The notes: generated from the sequence alone by a model not told the origin. Positions 8,106-16,547 are shown, numbered from the stretch's first letter. The stretch is DNA of 64,000 nucleotides from Marisediminicola sp040546025 (GCF_040546025.1 NZ_JBEPNA010000006.1:77095-141094); one strand, 5' to 3'. Translations and numbers: made by a program.

Positions 8106-8924
8106 GTGGACCTGAACACCGTCGCGGCGATCCGCCAGCCGCGCGAGCGCGCCGACCTTGCCCTCGCACCGGGCGAGGCGATCCTCGGCGGCGGCTCGTG
8201 GCTCTTCTCAGAACCCCAGAACCACCTCACCGGGCTCGTCGACCTCACCACCATGGGGTGGGCCCCGATCGAGGTCACCGAGTCCGGGCTGTCGATCGCC
8301 GCGACCTGCACGTTCACCGAGCTGAGCCGCTTCGAGCTCTCCGCGGCCGCGACCGGCTGGGCCGCCGTGCCCCTCTTCCGGCAGTGCTGCACGGCCCTGC
8401 TCGGCTCGTTCAAGGTGTGGCACGCCGCCACTGTCGGCGGCAACATCTGCCTCGCCCTCCCCGCCGGACCGATGACGTCGCTCGGCGCCGCGCTCGACGC
8501 CGACGCCGTGGTCTGGATGCCGGACGGACGGGATCGGCGCGTGAGCGTGCTCGACTTCGTGACGGGGGTGGAGTCGACGGTGCTTCAGCCCGGTGAGGTG
8601 CTTCGCTCAATCGAGATCCCGACCCGCACCCTCGCCTCCCGCACCGGATTCCGCAAGATCGCCCTGTCACCCCTCGGCCGCTCCGGCACCGTCGTCATCG
8701 CCCGCCTCGACACCGACGGCGCCGTCGCCGTGACGGTCTCGGGCGGCACCGACCGGCCGGTGCAGCTGCGCTTTGACGCCCTGCCGACCGCCGCCGAGCT
8801 CGCGAGCAGGGTGCACGGCATCGACAACTGGTACGACGACGCCCACGGGGCTCCCGACTGGCGTCGGGCTATGAGCGCGCATCTGGCCGAGCAGCTACGC
8901 GCAGAATTGGCGGTCACGGCATGA
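8106..8924 (+). CDS. FAD-binding subunit of a molybdenum hydroxylase (xanthine dehydrogenase-like)
   Basis: Medium subunit of a xanthine-dehydrogenase-family enzyme, 272 residues; it passes electrons from the iron-sulfur clusters through FAD to NAD. The FAD-binding loop is ILGGGSWLF (about residues 40-48) and the second signature is TVGGNICLALPAGPM, the usual TxGGN motif. The C-terminal part matches the CO-dehydrogenase flavoprotein domain. The start GTG 8106 is preceded by AAGGAG. It overlaps the molybdenum subunit gene by 4 bp (ATGA). Together the two genes should hydroxylate hypoxanthine/xanthine or a related purine at the head of the catabolic island. Confidence 0.88.
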   Translation: MDLNTVAAIRQPRERADLALAPGEAILGGGSWLFSEPQNHLTGLVDLTTMGWAPIEVTESGLSIAATCTFTELSRFELSAAATGWAAVPLFRQCCTALLGSFKVWHAATVGGNICLALPAGPMTSLGAALDADAVVWMPDGRDRRVSVLDFVTGVESTVLQPGEVLRSIEIPTRTLASRTGFRKIALSPLGRSGTVVIARLDTDGAVAVTVSGGTDRPVQLRFDALPTAAELASRVHGIDNWYDDAHGAPDWRRAMSAHLAEQLRAELAVTA

Positions 8925-11686
8925 GGTTCGAGGTCAACGGCATGCCGGTGGAGACATTTCCGGCCGCCGGGCAGAGCCTGAGATCGCTGCTGCGCGACCA
9001 GGAGCACTTCGAGGTCAAGAAGGGCTGCGATGCCGGCGACTGCGGCGCCTGCTCCGTGCTCGTCGACGGGGTTCCGATGCACTCCTGCATCTACCCGGCC
9101 GCGCGGATCGAGGGCCGCCGTGTGACGACCGCCGACGGTCTCGCCACGATCGGCGCGACCGCCACCGACCCGGGCACGGCGGGGCGCGGCGAGGCCGGGC
9201 ACCTGCATCCGGTGCAGCAGGCCTTCGTCGACGGCGCCGCGTTCCAGTGCGGCTTCTGCACCCCCGGCATGGTCGTGACGGCATCGACCTTCACCGAGGG
9301 GCAGCTGTCCGGCGAGGCGCACGGCGACCTGCCCCGGCTGATGAAGGGCAATCTGTGCCGCTGCACGGGCTACCGCGCGATCGGCGACGCCCTCTGCGGC
9401 CGCACCAACGTCGAGCGGCCACTCGCGGGCACCTCGATCGGCAAGTCGGTGCCGGCCCCGGCCGGGGAGCGGATCGTGCGCGGCGTCGAGCCGTTCACTC
9501 TTGACCTTGCCACCCCTGGCCTGCTGCACCTGAGCGTGCTCGGCAGCCCGCATCCGCATGCGGGCATCCGGTCGATCGACACGGCCGCGGCGTGCGCCCT
9601 TCCCGGCGTGCACGCGGTGCTGACCCACCTCGACTCCCCCGATGTGCTGTTCTCGACCGGACGGCACCAGAACCGCACCGACGACCCCGACGACACGCGC
9701 GTGCTCGACACCGTTGCGCGGTTCCGTGGCCAGCGGGTCGCGGCGGTCGTCGCGGATACCCTCGCGATCGCCGAGGCCGCCTGCCGCCTGATCGCCGTCG
9801 ACTATGAGCAGCTGCCCGCGAACTTCGACCCGGAGCTCGCCACCGCGCCCGGCAGCCCGCTGCTGCACGGCGAGAAGGGCGCCGAGTCCGGGCTCGCCGA
9901 TCCGGCGGCGAACCTCGTCGCCGAGCTGCACGGCGAGATGGGCGACGTCGCCGCGGCACTGACCGCCGGCCACGCCGTCGTGCGCGGCACCTGGCGCACA
10001 CAGCGGGTGACCCACGTGGCGCTCGAGACGCACGCGACGAGGGGCTGGTTCGACGAGCTGGGCCGCATTGTGCTGCGCACCAGCTCGCAGGTGCCGTATC
10101 TGGTGCGCGACGAGCTCTGCCACATCTTCGGGCTGCATCGCTCGCAGCTGCGGGTCATCACCGCGCGCGTCGGCGGCGGTTTCGGCGGCAAGCAGGAGCT
10201 GCTCACCGAGGACATCGTGCTGCTCGCGATGCAGAAGACCGGCCGCCCGGTGCAGTACGAGTTCAGCCGCGCCGACGAGTTCACGATCGCGCCGACCCGG
10301 CATCCGATGCGCATCCGGGTGGCCGTCGCGGCGGATGCCGAGGGGGCGCTCACGGCGATCGACGTCGACGTTCTCGCCGACACGGGCGCCTACGGCAACC
10401 ACGGACCCGGCGTCATGTTCCACGGCTGCAACGAGTCGCTCAGCATCTACCGCTGCGCCAACAAGCGCGTCGACGCCCGCTCGGTCTACACGAACAACCT
10501 GCCGTCCGGGGCGTTCCGCGGCTACGGGCTCGGCCAGATCATCTTCGCCGTCGAGTCGGCGATGGACGAGCTCGCCCGCGAGCTGGGCATCGACCCGTTC
10601 GAGTTCCACCGCCGCAACGTGATCGTGCCCGGCGACCCGATGGTCGTGACCGACCCCGACGAGGAGAGCGACCTGCTCTACGGCAGCTACGGCCTCGACC
10701 AGTGCCTCGACCTTGCCGAGGCGGCCCTCGCCCGCGGCAACGGCGTGCAGCCGCCGGCTGGCGACAGTTGGCGGGTCGGCACCGGCATGGGCGTCGCGAT
10801 GATCGCGACACTGCCGCCCCGCGGGCACTTCGCCGACGTGACCCTGTCGGTGGATGCCTCCGGCACCTACTCGGTTGGGGTCGGGACCGCCGACTTCGGC
10901 AGCGGCACGACGACCGCGCACACCCAGCTTCTGGCGAGCGCGATGAACACGCGGGTCGAGCGGATCGCGATGCGGCAGTCCGACACTGACATCGTGGCGC
11001 ACGACACGGGCGCGTTCGGCTCGGCGGGCACCGTCGTGGCGGGTAAGGCGATCCTCGTGGCCGCCAGCGCGCTGCGGGCACGGTTGCTCGAGGGGGCGGC
11101 GGTGCTCGTCGGCGCCGGTGGTGCCGCAGAGCTGAGCGAGCGCGGCGTCGCGGTCGGCGACCGCCTCGTGACCTTCGCGGAGCTGTTCGCGCCGACCGCG
11201 GCATCCGAGTGGACGGCAACGGGTAGTGACGACGGCAGCCCGCGCTCGGTCGCGTTCAACGTGCACGCGTTCCGGGTCGCGGTCGACACCGCGACCGGCG
11301 AGGTGCGCATCCTGCAGTCGATCCAGGCGGCGGATGCCGGCGTCGTGATCAACCCGGAGCAGCTGCGCGGCCAGGTCGAGGGCGGCACAGCCCAAGCGAT
11401 CGGCACCGCGCTCTACGAGGAGATGCGGCTCGATGGCGAGGGCCGCGTGCTCAACCCCGAGATTCGCAACTACCACCTGCCGCAGTTCGCCGATGTACCG
11501 CACACCGAGGTGTATTTCGCCGACACCGTCGACGCGCACGGCCCGATCGGCGCGAAGTCGATGAGCGAGGCGCCGTACAACCCCGTCGCACCCGCGCTCG
11601 CGAACGCGGTGCGGGATGCGATCGGGCTGCGTCCGGTGGAGCTGCCGATGTCGCGCGACCGGGTCTGGCGGATGCTTCACGGCTGA
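8921..11686 (+). CDS. Molybdenum hydroxylase with fused 2Fe-2S domain (xanthine dehydrogenase-like)
   Basis: Fusion of the small iron-sulfur and large molybdopterin subunits, 921 residues. Residues 1-150 hold both [2Fe-2S] sites: the plant-type cluster (CDAGDCGAC plus a later Cys) and the helical one (CGFC and CRCTGYR). Cofactor binding follows with GGGFGGKQ. Near the C-terminus the conserved active-site Glu is kept, but in the unusual context GAKSMSEAP instead of the common G-x-GEPP. In xanthine dehydrogenases this Glu is the base that activates the Mo-OH. The enzyme should hydroxylate a purine or other N-heterocycle; hypoxanthine/xanthine is likely from the downstream urate genes. The altered motif leaves the substrate open. 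Confidence 0.88.
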   Translation: MRFEVNGMPVETFPAAGQSLRSLLRDQEHFEVKKGCDAGDCGACSVLVDGVPMHSCIYPAARIEGRRVTTADGLATIGATATDPGTAGRGEAGHLHPVQQAFVDGAAFQCGFCTPGMVVTASTFTEGQLSGEAHGDLPRLMKGNLCRCTGYRAIGDALCGRTNVERPLAGTSIGKSVPAPAGERIVRGVEPFTLDLATPGLLHLSVLGSPHPHAGIRSIDTAAACALPGVHAVLTHLDSPDVLFSTGRHQNRTDDPDDTRVLDTVARFRGQRVAAVVADTLAIAEAACRLIAVDYEQLPANFDPELATAPGSPLLHGEKGAESGLADPAANLVAELHGEMGDVAAALTAGHAVVRGTWRTQRVTHVALETHATRGWFDELGRIVLRTSSQVPYLVRDELCHIFGLHRSQLRVITARVGGGFGGKQELLTEDIVLLAMQKTGRPVQYEFSRADEFTIAPTRHPMRIRVAVAADAEGALTAIDVDVLADTGAYGNHGPGVMFHGCNESLSIYRCANKRVDARSVYTNNLPSGAFRGYGLGQIIFAVESAMDELARELGIDPFEFHRRNVIVPGDPMVVTDPDEESDLLYGSYGLDQCLDLAEAALARGNGVQPPAGDSWRVGTGMGVAMIATLPPRGHFADVTLSVDASGTYSVGVGTADFGSGTTTAHTQLLASAMNTRVERIAMRQSDTDIVAHDTGAFGSAGTVVAGKAILVAASALRARLLEGAAVLVGAGGAAELSERGVAVGDRLVTFAELFAPTAASEWTATGSDDGSPRSVAFNVHAFRVAVDTATGEVRILQSIQAADAGVVINPEQLRGQVEGGTAQAIGTALYEEMRLDGEGRVLNPEIRNYHLPQFADVPHTEVYFADTVDAHGPIGAKSMSEAPYNPVAPALANAVRDAIGLRPVELPMSRDRVWRMLHG

Positions 11687-11766
11687 GGCTGCGGACCTGC
11701 GGCTCACCGCTTCCCCGGCCTGCGGTGCCCGCGCCGTCACGCGCGCGACACATGGAGGTGTTAGAA

Positions 11767-13137
11767 GTGAGCATGCTCACCATCACCGGCGCTGCCGCTA
11801 TTCTCGTCGACGACAAGACGGAGTCATCCGGCGACATCCATCTCGACGGGGGCGTCGTCGTCGGGTCCGATGGGAGCGAGCGGCTCGAGCCAGCCGGCTC
11901 CCTCCGCCCCGCAGGCGAGACGCTCGACGCGAGCGGATGCGTCGTCACACCCGGGCTGGTGAACGCGCACCACCACCTGCTGCAGAGCGCGTTCCGCACC
12001 CTCCCCGGCACCCGCGGCGTGCCGATGTCGGAGTGGCTCCCGACCATGGCCGCAGAATATGCGCGGATCGGCATAGACCCGGAACTGTGCCACGCCGCGG
12101 CATCCGTCGGCCTCGCCGAGAGCCTGCTCTCTGGCGTCACAACGGTCGCCGACCACCACCTGACCTGGCCGGCCGGATGCGACTCGGTCTCGATGGCCCG
12201 CGGGACGGTCGCGGCGGCCCGCGAGCTCGGGGCGCGCCTGGTCTTCGTGCGCGGGACGGCGCGGGACGACCCGGAGCAGGCTGCCGCGTCGGCCGAGGCC
12301 ATCGCCGGCGACCTCGTTCCCGGCAGGCCGGGCGGGATCAGCGCCGACGGGATGCTGCAGCTCGCGGTCGGCCCGGCCGGGGTGCACAGCGACGCGCCGG
12401 AGACGTTCCGGCTGCTCGGCGAGGTCGCCGCCCGGCTGGGACTCGCCCGCCGCACCCAGTCGAACGAGCAGGTCGACGTCGCCGTCGCGCTCGAACGCTA
12501 CGGCCGGCGCCCGCTCGAGCTGCTCGAGGAGTGGGGCTGGCTCGCCGCTGACGTGACCCTCGCCCACCTGTGTGACGTGACCGCAGCGGAGATCTCCCGG
12601 ATCGCGGCATCCGGCGCCACGGCGACCCACGCGCCGGGATGCGACCTGCCGATGGGCTGGGGAATCGCGCCCGTTGCCGCCCTGCAGGCCGCGGGTGTTG
12701 CGGTCGGCCTCGGCACGAGCGGCGGCGGCAGCAACGACGCGGGACACCTGCTCGCCGACGCGCGGCTCGCGATGCAGGTCGCGCCGCTCGTCGGGCCGCC
12801 GCTGTCCGCGCGCACCGTGCTCGGCATGGCGACCGCCGGCTCGGCCGCCGGACTCGGCCGCAGCGAGCTCGGCCACCTGCGGGTCGGGGCCGCCGCCGAC
12901 CTGTGCGTGTGGGACGTCTCCGGTGTCTCGGATGCCGGGGTGGCCGACCCGATCGCGGGGCTGCTCTGGGCCTCACCCGGCCGGCGCCCGCGGCATGTCG
13001 TCGTGCGCGGTCGTGTGGTCGTGCGCGACGGGCGGCTCGTGGGGGCGACCTACGGTCTTGGCGACGGCGTCGATGAGCGGGCCATCGCGGGTCGGCTGCG
13101 CGACCGCATCCGCCGCCCTTTCATTATTCAGGAGTAG
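11767..13137 (+). CDS. 8-oxoguanine/guanine deaminase-like amidohydrolase with altered metal site
   Basis: 456-residue amidohydrolase of the ATZ/TRZ group, closest in layout to 8-oxoguanine deaminases. GTG 11767 was chosen because GGAGG ends 8 nt upstream; an earlier ATG at 11752 lies before this ribosome site. The first metal motif is intact (VTPGLVNAHHHLLQ, about residue 66) and LAHLCD keeps the strand-6 His. The strand-5 motif, normally LHTHLAE, reads ARRTQSNE, so the metal-binding His is Gln. The strand-8 VDGSASND motif reads TSGGGSND, so the catalytic Asp is Ser. The usual SSN before the strand-7 loop is GCD. Known family members need these residues, so it may be inactive as a deaminase or do other chemistry. 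The last codons (PFIIQE) and the stop lie inside a dispersed 17-bp repeat. Confidence 0.8.
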   Translation: MSMLTITGAAAILVDDKTESSGDIHLDGGVVVGSDGSERLEPAGSLRPAGETLDASGCVVTPGLVNAHHHLLQSAFRTLPGTRGVPMSEWLPTMAAEYARIGIDPELCHAAASVGLAESLLSGVTTVADHHLTWPAGCDSVSMARGTVAAARELGARLVFVRGTARDDPEQAAASAEAIAGDLVPGRPGGISADGMLQLAVGPAGVHSDAPETFRLLGEVAARLGLARRTQSNEQVDVAVALERYGRRPLELLEEWGWLAADVTLAHLCDVTAAEISRIAASGATATHAPGCDLPMGWGIAPVAALQAAGVAVGLGTSGGGSNDAGHLLADARLAMQVAPLVGPPLSARTVLGMATAGSAAGLGRSELGHLRVGAAADLCVWDVSGVSDAGVADPIAGLLWASPGRRPRHVVVRGRVVVRDGRLVGATYGLGDGVDERAIAGRLRDRIRRPFIIQE

Positions 13138-13485
13138 TCACTGCCGCGGTGGCCCAGGTCGCTTTCATTATTCAGGAGTGGGCGCTGCCGCGACCCGGCA
13201 GGTCACATTCATCATTCAGGAGTAGCTGGTGCGGCGACGCGGCTCTGTGCACAGAACTGGACCGCGACCCGGATGCTGCGGGATCCGAGCCCCGCAAAGA
13301 CGGGCATCCGGGAGCCACCGGCGGCAAAACACAAGAGATGTCGGCGGAAGCCGCCCCACCACTCCTGAATGGTGAAAGCGAGCGGAGCGGTCACGCCGGC
13401 CGGATCACTCCCCCACTCCTGAATAATGACAGCGCGTGGGCCGGTCATCCAGCCCTCATCACCCCACCACTCCTGAATGATGAAA
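13119..13485. repeat. Two facing regular arrays of a 17-bp repeat
   Basis: Consensus TTTCATTATTCAGGAGT occurs three times on the plus strand, at 13119, 13163 and 13207 (period exactly 44 bp). It occurs three times inverted, as ACTCCTGAATNATGAAA-like copies at 13361, 13415 and 13469 (period exactly 54 bp). Sequences between copies are GC-rich and share partial similarity within each array. The set fills the 349-bp space between the convergent deaminase and ferredoxin-reductase genes, and its first copy includes the deaminase stop codon. Further copies lie at 49433-49590. There is no CRISPR-like leader or cas gene. The role is unknown; RNA folding across the two arrays could form a large hairpin. 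Confidence 0.75.
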
Positions 13486-13486
13486 G

Positions 13487-14458
13487 CTAGAGGTCCAGCA
13501 CGAGCCGCGGGCAGGCGGCGCGGGAGACACAGATCATCATCGTGTCGCCGCCGGCCTGCTCGTCCGGGGTGAGGATCGAGTCGCGATGCTCGATCTCGCC
13601 CTCGAGCACCGGCGTCTCGCAGGTGCCGCAGGTTCCCTTCCGACACGAGGAGACCACGAGGATGCCGTTCTCCTCGACAACCTCGAGGATCGAGCGGCCC
13701 AGCGGCACCTCGAGGGTCAGTCCCGACAGGGCGAGCTCGACCTCGAACGGCTGCTGCCAGACCGGCTCCCCGAACTCCTTCGCCTCGAAGCGCTCGACGT
13801 GCAGCAGCGCGGCGGGCCGGGCGGATGCTGCCTCCTCGACGGCATCGAGCAGGCGCGACGGCCCGCAGCAGTAGACAGCAGTGGTCTCGCGGAGCGATGC
13901 GACGAGTGCCGCCAGGTCGAGCCGGTCGCCCTCGTCGGCGGCGTGGATCCGCACGCGGTCGCCGTACTCCGCCTCGAGGGCATCGGCGAACGCCATCGTG
14001 CGGCGGGACCGGCCCGCGTAGACGAGGGAGAAGTCGACGCCGGCTGCATCCGCGGACCTCGCCATCGACAGGAACGGGGTGATGCCGATCCCGCCGGCGA
14101 CGAACACCACCGGGCCAGACGGCGCGAAGGCGAAGTGGTTGCGCGGGCCGCGGATGCGCACGGCATCGCCGACGGCAAGGCCGTCGTGGACGACGTCGGA
14201 GCCTCCCCTGCCGTCGGGCTCCCGCAGCACCGCCACCCGGTACCGGGACCGGTCGTCCGGGTCGCCGCAGAGCGAGTACTGCCGCTCGATCGCGGTGCCG
14301 TCCGGGGCGGTGAGTATCAGGTCGATGTGGGAGCCGGCGCTCCACGGCGGCAGGTCGCGGCCGTTGACCGCGACGAGGTCGATGGCGACGACCCCCGACG
14401 CGACATCCTCCCGCCGATCGAGAACGCAGCCGCGTTCGACGTCGCTGAAAAAGCTCAC
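13487..14458 (-). CDS. Phthalate/vanillate dioxygenase-type ferredoxin reductase
   Basis: 323-residue class IA oxygenase reductase. Domains in order: flavin domain with RQYSLCGD (FMN/FAD), pyridine-nucleotide domain with VFVAGGIGITPFLSMAR, and a C-terminal plant-type [2Fe-2S] ferredoxin with CRKGTCGTC plus a last Cys about 29 residues on. Such proteins pass electrons from NAD(P)H to a Rieske oxygenase or N/O-demethylase. No oxygenase gene is in the window, so its partner is elsewhere or unrecognised. GTG 14458 overlaps the stop of the upstream regulator gene (GTGA), so that regulator probably controls it directly. A role in an N-demethylation or ring-hydroxylation step is inferred. Confidence 0.87.
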   Translation of the reverse strand: MSFFSDVERGCVLDRREDVASGVVAIDLVAVNGRDLPPWSAGSHIDLILTAPDGTAIERQYSLCGDPDDRSRYRVAVLREPDGRGGSDVVHDGLAVGDAVRIRGPRNHFAFAPSGPVVFVAGGIGITPFLSMARSADAAGVDFSLVYAGRSRRTMAFADALEAEYGDRVRIHAADEGDRLDLAALVASLRETTAVYCCGPSRLLDAVEEAASARPAALLHVERFEAKEFGEPVWQQPFEVELALSGLTLEVPLGRSILEVVEENGILVVSSCRKGTCGTCETPVLEGEIEHRDSILTPDEQAGGDTMMICVSRAACPRLVLDL

Positions 14459-15090
14459 TTCGCGTCCTCCAGTTCGACCATGAGGGCCGGGTCCCACACG
14501 CTGCCGAGGTCACGGAGCGGAAAATGCTGCTTCACGATAAACAGGCGGTAGCGGCTGCCGGTGCGCGAGAACCACCGGTGCGGGGTGCCTCCGACATAGT
14601 AGATCGAGTCGCCGGTCTCTAGTTCATGGATGCCCTCCGGACCGAGGTCGACCGTGCAGGGACCTGCCGAGACGTGCAGGAACTCATCCTCGTCGTGGAT
14701 GTGCAACTCGCCCGGATCGACGTTGCTGGCCTCGAATGCCATCGGGTGGAACGCCCGCTCCCCGTGCACGAGAAGCCGCGCCTCTCCGCGGCTATAGGGG
14801 CCGCGATCGCCCTCGTCGGCGCGGACGAGGGTGGGCGCGGTGGGCGCGATCTGTCTGGACAGGTCCGCGGCGCCGGCGATGAGCTCGAGCTGGCTGCTGC
14901 CGAGTGCTCGCGCAATCTTCTCGAGCGACGTCATGCTCGGCCGGGCGCGGCCCCGCTCGAGTTGGGAGAGGAACGGATGCGACAGGTCGGCGAGCGCCGC
15001 CAACTGCACGAGGGTGAGCGCGCGGGATCGCCGCACCCCGCGGATGTACCGCCCGAGAAGCTCCGCGGCGGTGCTGTGCTCAGTCTCCAT
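14455..15090 (-). CDS. XRE-family transcriptional regulator with cupin domain
   Basis: 211-residue regulator. An N-terminal helix-turn-helix (LTLVQLAALADLSHPFLSQL, about residues 25-44; SMTSLEKIARAL) is joined to a C-terminal cupin (GELHIHDEDEFLHVSAGPC, then GDSIYYVGGTPHRWF) that usually binds a small effector. It overlaps the ferredoxin-reductase gene downstream and is divergent from the amidohydrolase/ABC operon. A TATA-rich -10 box shared between the two directions lies 8 nt before the ATG, consistent with a leaderless mRNA and with autoregulation together with control of the divergent operon. The effector is unknown; a catabolite of the cluster is likely. Confidence 0.88.
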   Translation of the reverse strand: METEHSTAAELLGRYIRGVRRSRALTLVQLAALADLSHPFLSQLERGRARPSMTSLEKIARALGSSQLELIAGAADLSRQIAPTAPTLVRADEGDRGPYSRGEARLLVHGERAFHPMAFEASNVDPGELHIHDEDEFLHVSAGPCTVDLGPEGIHELETGDSIYYVGGTPHRWFSRTGSRYRLFIVKQHFPLRDLGSVWDPALMVELEDAK

Positions 15091-15098
15091 GGCCTCTG

Positions 15099-15106
15099 AC
15101 TATAGG
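15099..15106. promoter_or_regulatory. Overlapping divergent -10 boxes
   Basis: TATAGG (15101-15106, plus strand) and TATAGT (15104-15099, minus strand) overlap. The minus one is 8 nt from the cupin-regulator ATG. The plus one would start transcription near 15113, giving a leader of about 190 nt before the amidohydrolase gene. Binding at this point could switch both directions. Confidence 0.45.
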
Positions 15107-15112
15107 GTGTGC

Positions 15113-15190
15113 AAGCCGGGCGAAAGTCCCGCCCGGAGCCGCGCTCCCGGCTACGGCAGCGAAGCCCGCCGCGCTGTTTACGCGGCGGGA
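15113..15190 (+). promoter_or_regulatory. GC-rich structured leader upstream of amidohydrolase/ABC operon
   Basis: The presumed transcript opens with a stem around CCGGGC-GAAAGTCCC-GCCCGG and then a second stem AGCCG...CGGCT. A strong hairpin CCCGCCGCG-ctgttta-CGCGGCGGG follows at the end. The remaining 110 nt to the start codon are unstructured by eye. This could be an attenuator or an unrecognised riboswitch; I could not match it to a known class. Confidence 0.3.
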
Positions 15191-15302
15191 ATGAGCGCGA
15201 CACATAAACGAAATGAGTCGTGCGTAGATTCGCCGATGTTGAGTCCATCAACATTTCCGGTCGGATCGCGGCCGAAGGCACACGCCGACACGAGGAGACC
15301 CG

Positions 15303-16547
15303 TTGAACCTCCCCCGCCCCCTGTCGCTGCTGCGGAATGCGACCCTCCCGGACGGCCGCACGGTCGATGTGGAGATGATCGGCGACACGGTCTCCACTGT
15401 GCTCCCCGCGGGCTCCGCTCCCGGCAGCGCCGACGAACTCGACCTCGCCGGTTTCATGCTGCTCACCGCGACCGCCGACCCGCACGCGCACCTCGACAAG
15501 TCCCGCTCCTGGGATGCCATCCTGCCGCCCATGGGCGACCTCCTCTCGGCGATCGGGTCGTGGCGCGAGTACACCGCCACCATGACCGAGGACGACGTCG
15601 CCGACCGGGCCAGGGCGCAGGCGCTCGAGATGCTGCGCCAGGGGACGACCGCGATCCGCTCGCACGTCGACATCCTTGCCGGCGACGACCCGCTGCTCTG
15701 CTCCCGCGCCCTTGTGAGGGTGCGCCGGGAACTCGCCGGCCTGATCGACCTCGAGCTCGTCGTGCTCGCCGGACCCGACGTGCCGGACGTGCACATCGAG
15801 GCCGCTCTCGACCTCGGCCTCGACCTGGTCGGCGGCGCCCCGCACCTCGCGACCGACCCGAGTATCGACCTGCAGCGCCTGCTTGCGATCGCGCAGCGGC
15901 GCGGCAGCGGCGTCGACCTGCACACCGACGAGTCGCTCGACGGCCCGATGACCCTCCACGAGCTCGCGCTCACCGTGCGTGACTGGACGCAGAACGTGTC
16001 GGCCGGCCACTGTGTGCGCCTCGGCACCCTGCCGGCCGACGAGCGAGCGCTCATCATCGCCGACGTCGTCGTGAGCGGAGTCGGCATCATCGCGAATCCG
16101 ATCACGAATCTCTATCTGCAGGGGTGGGACCACGACTCCTCCGCCCCGCGCGGACTCACCGCCGCCCGCGACCTGATCGATGCCGGCGCACGCTTCGCCG
16201 CCGGCGCCGACAACGTGCGCGACCCGTTCAACCCGCTCGGCCGCAGCGACGCCCTCGAGACCGCGATGCTGCTCGTCGCGGCCGGGCACCTCACCATCGA
16301 CGAGGCCTACACCGCGGTCAGCACGGGAGCCCGCGAGGTGATGGCACTGCCGGAGGCCGGCGCCGCCCCGGGGTTGCGCGCCGAGTTCCTCGCCGTCCGC
16401 GGCACCAGCCTCGCCGACGCCGTCGCGACTGCTCCCGCCGACCGGCACGTGATCCACGCGGGGCGACTCGTTTCATCGACCACAGTCCGCTCGGAGACGG
16501 CAGCGCCATCCCGTGCTGCCCACCCCGTTTCCATCCTGGAGGGATGA
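15303..16547 (+). CDS. Cytosine-deaminase-like amidohydrolase
   Basis: 414-residue metal-dependent hydrolase of the cytosine deaminase branch. Start TTG 15303 lies 5-6 nt after GAGGAGA. Ligands appear complete: TADPHAHLDK (HxH, about residue 60), VDLHTDE (His and catalytic Glu), SAGHCVRL (His) and GADNVRDPFNPLG (Asp). This set is also found in N-isopropylammelide and creatinine deaminases. The stop overlaps the ABC ATPase start (ATGA), so substrate uptake and deamination/hydrolysis are coupled. The substrate is not clear; a cyclic amidine such as a pyrimidine, creatinine or pterin is possible given the creatininase-family gene downstream. Confidence 0.82.
   Translation: MNLPRPLSLLRNATLPDGRTVDVEMIGDTVSTVLPAGSAPGSADELDLAGFMLLTATADPHAHLDKSRSWDAILPPMGDLLSAIGSWREYTATMTEDDVADRARAQALEMLRQGTTAIRSHVDILAGDDPLLCSRALVRVRRELAGLIDLELVVLAGPDVPDVHIEAALDLGLDLVGGAPHLATDPSIDLQRLLAIAQRRGSGVDLHTDESLDGPMTLHELALTVRDWTQNVSAGHCVRLGTLPADERALIIADVVVSGVGIIANPITNLYLQGWDHDSSAPRGLTAARDLIDAGARFAAGADNVRDPFNPLGRSDALETAMLLVAAGHLTIDEAYTAVSTGAREVMALPEAGAAPGLRAEFLAVRGTSLADAVATAPADRHVIHAGRLVSSTTVRSETAAPSRAAHPVSILEG

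Noticed and set aside
8585..11740. Very long open frame antisense to the Mo hydroxylase genes
   Set aside because: Arg/His/Asp/Val-rich shadow frame typical of GC-rich DNA; the plus-strand genes have clear motifs and overlaps.
13119..13485. CRISPR array
   Set aside because: Only three copies per orientation, a 17-bp imperfect repeat, related sequences between copies, inverted second half and no cas genes.
13149..13490. Small gene rich in FIIQE and PPLLN motifs
   Set aside because: The motifs are only translations of the 17-bp repeat in two orientations; no ribosome site and no homologue-like sequence.
15113..15190. Cobalamin riboswitch
   Set aside because: The opening AAGCCGGG resembles the B12 box slightly, but the conserved GCCACTG core and other elements are missing and no B12 gene follows.
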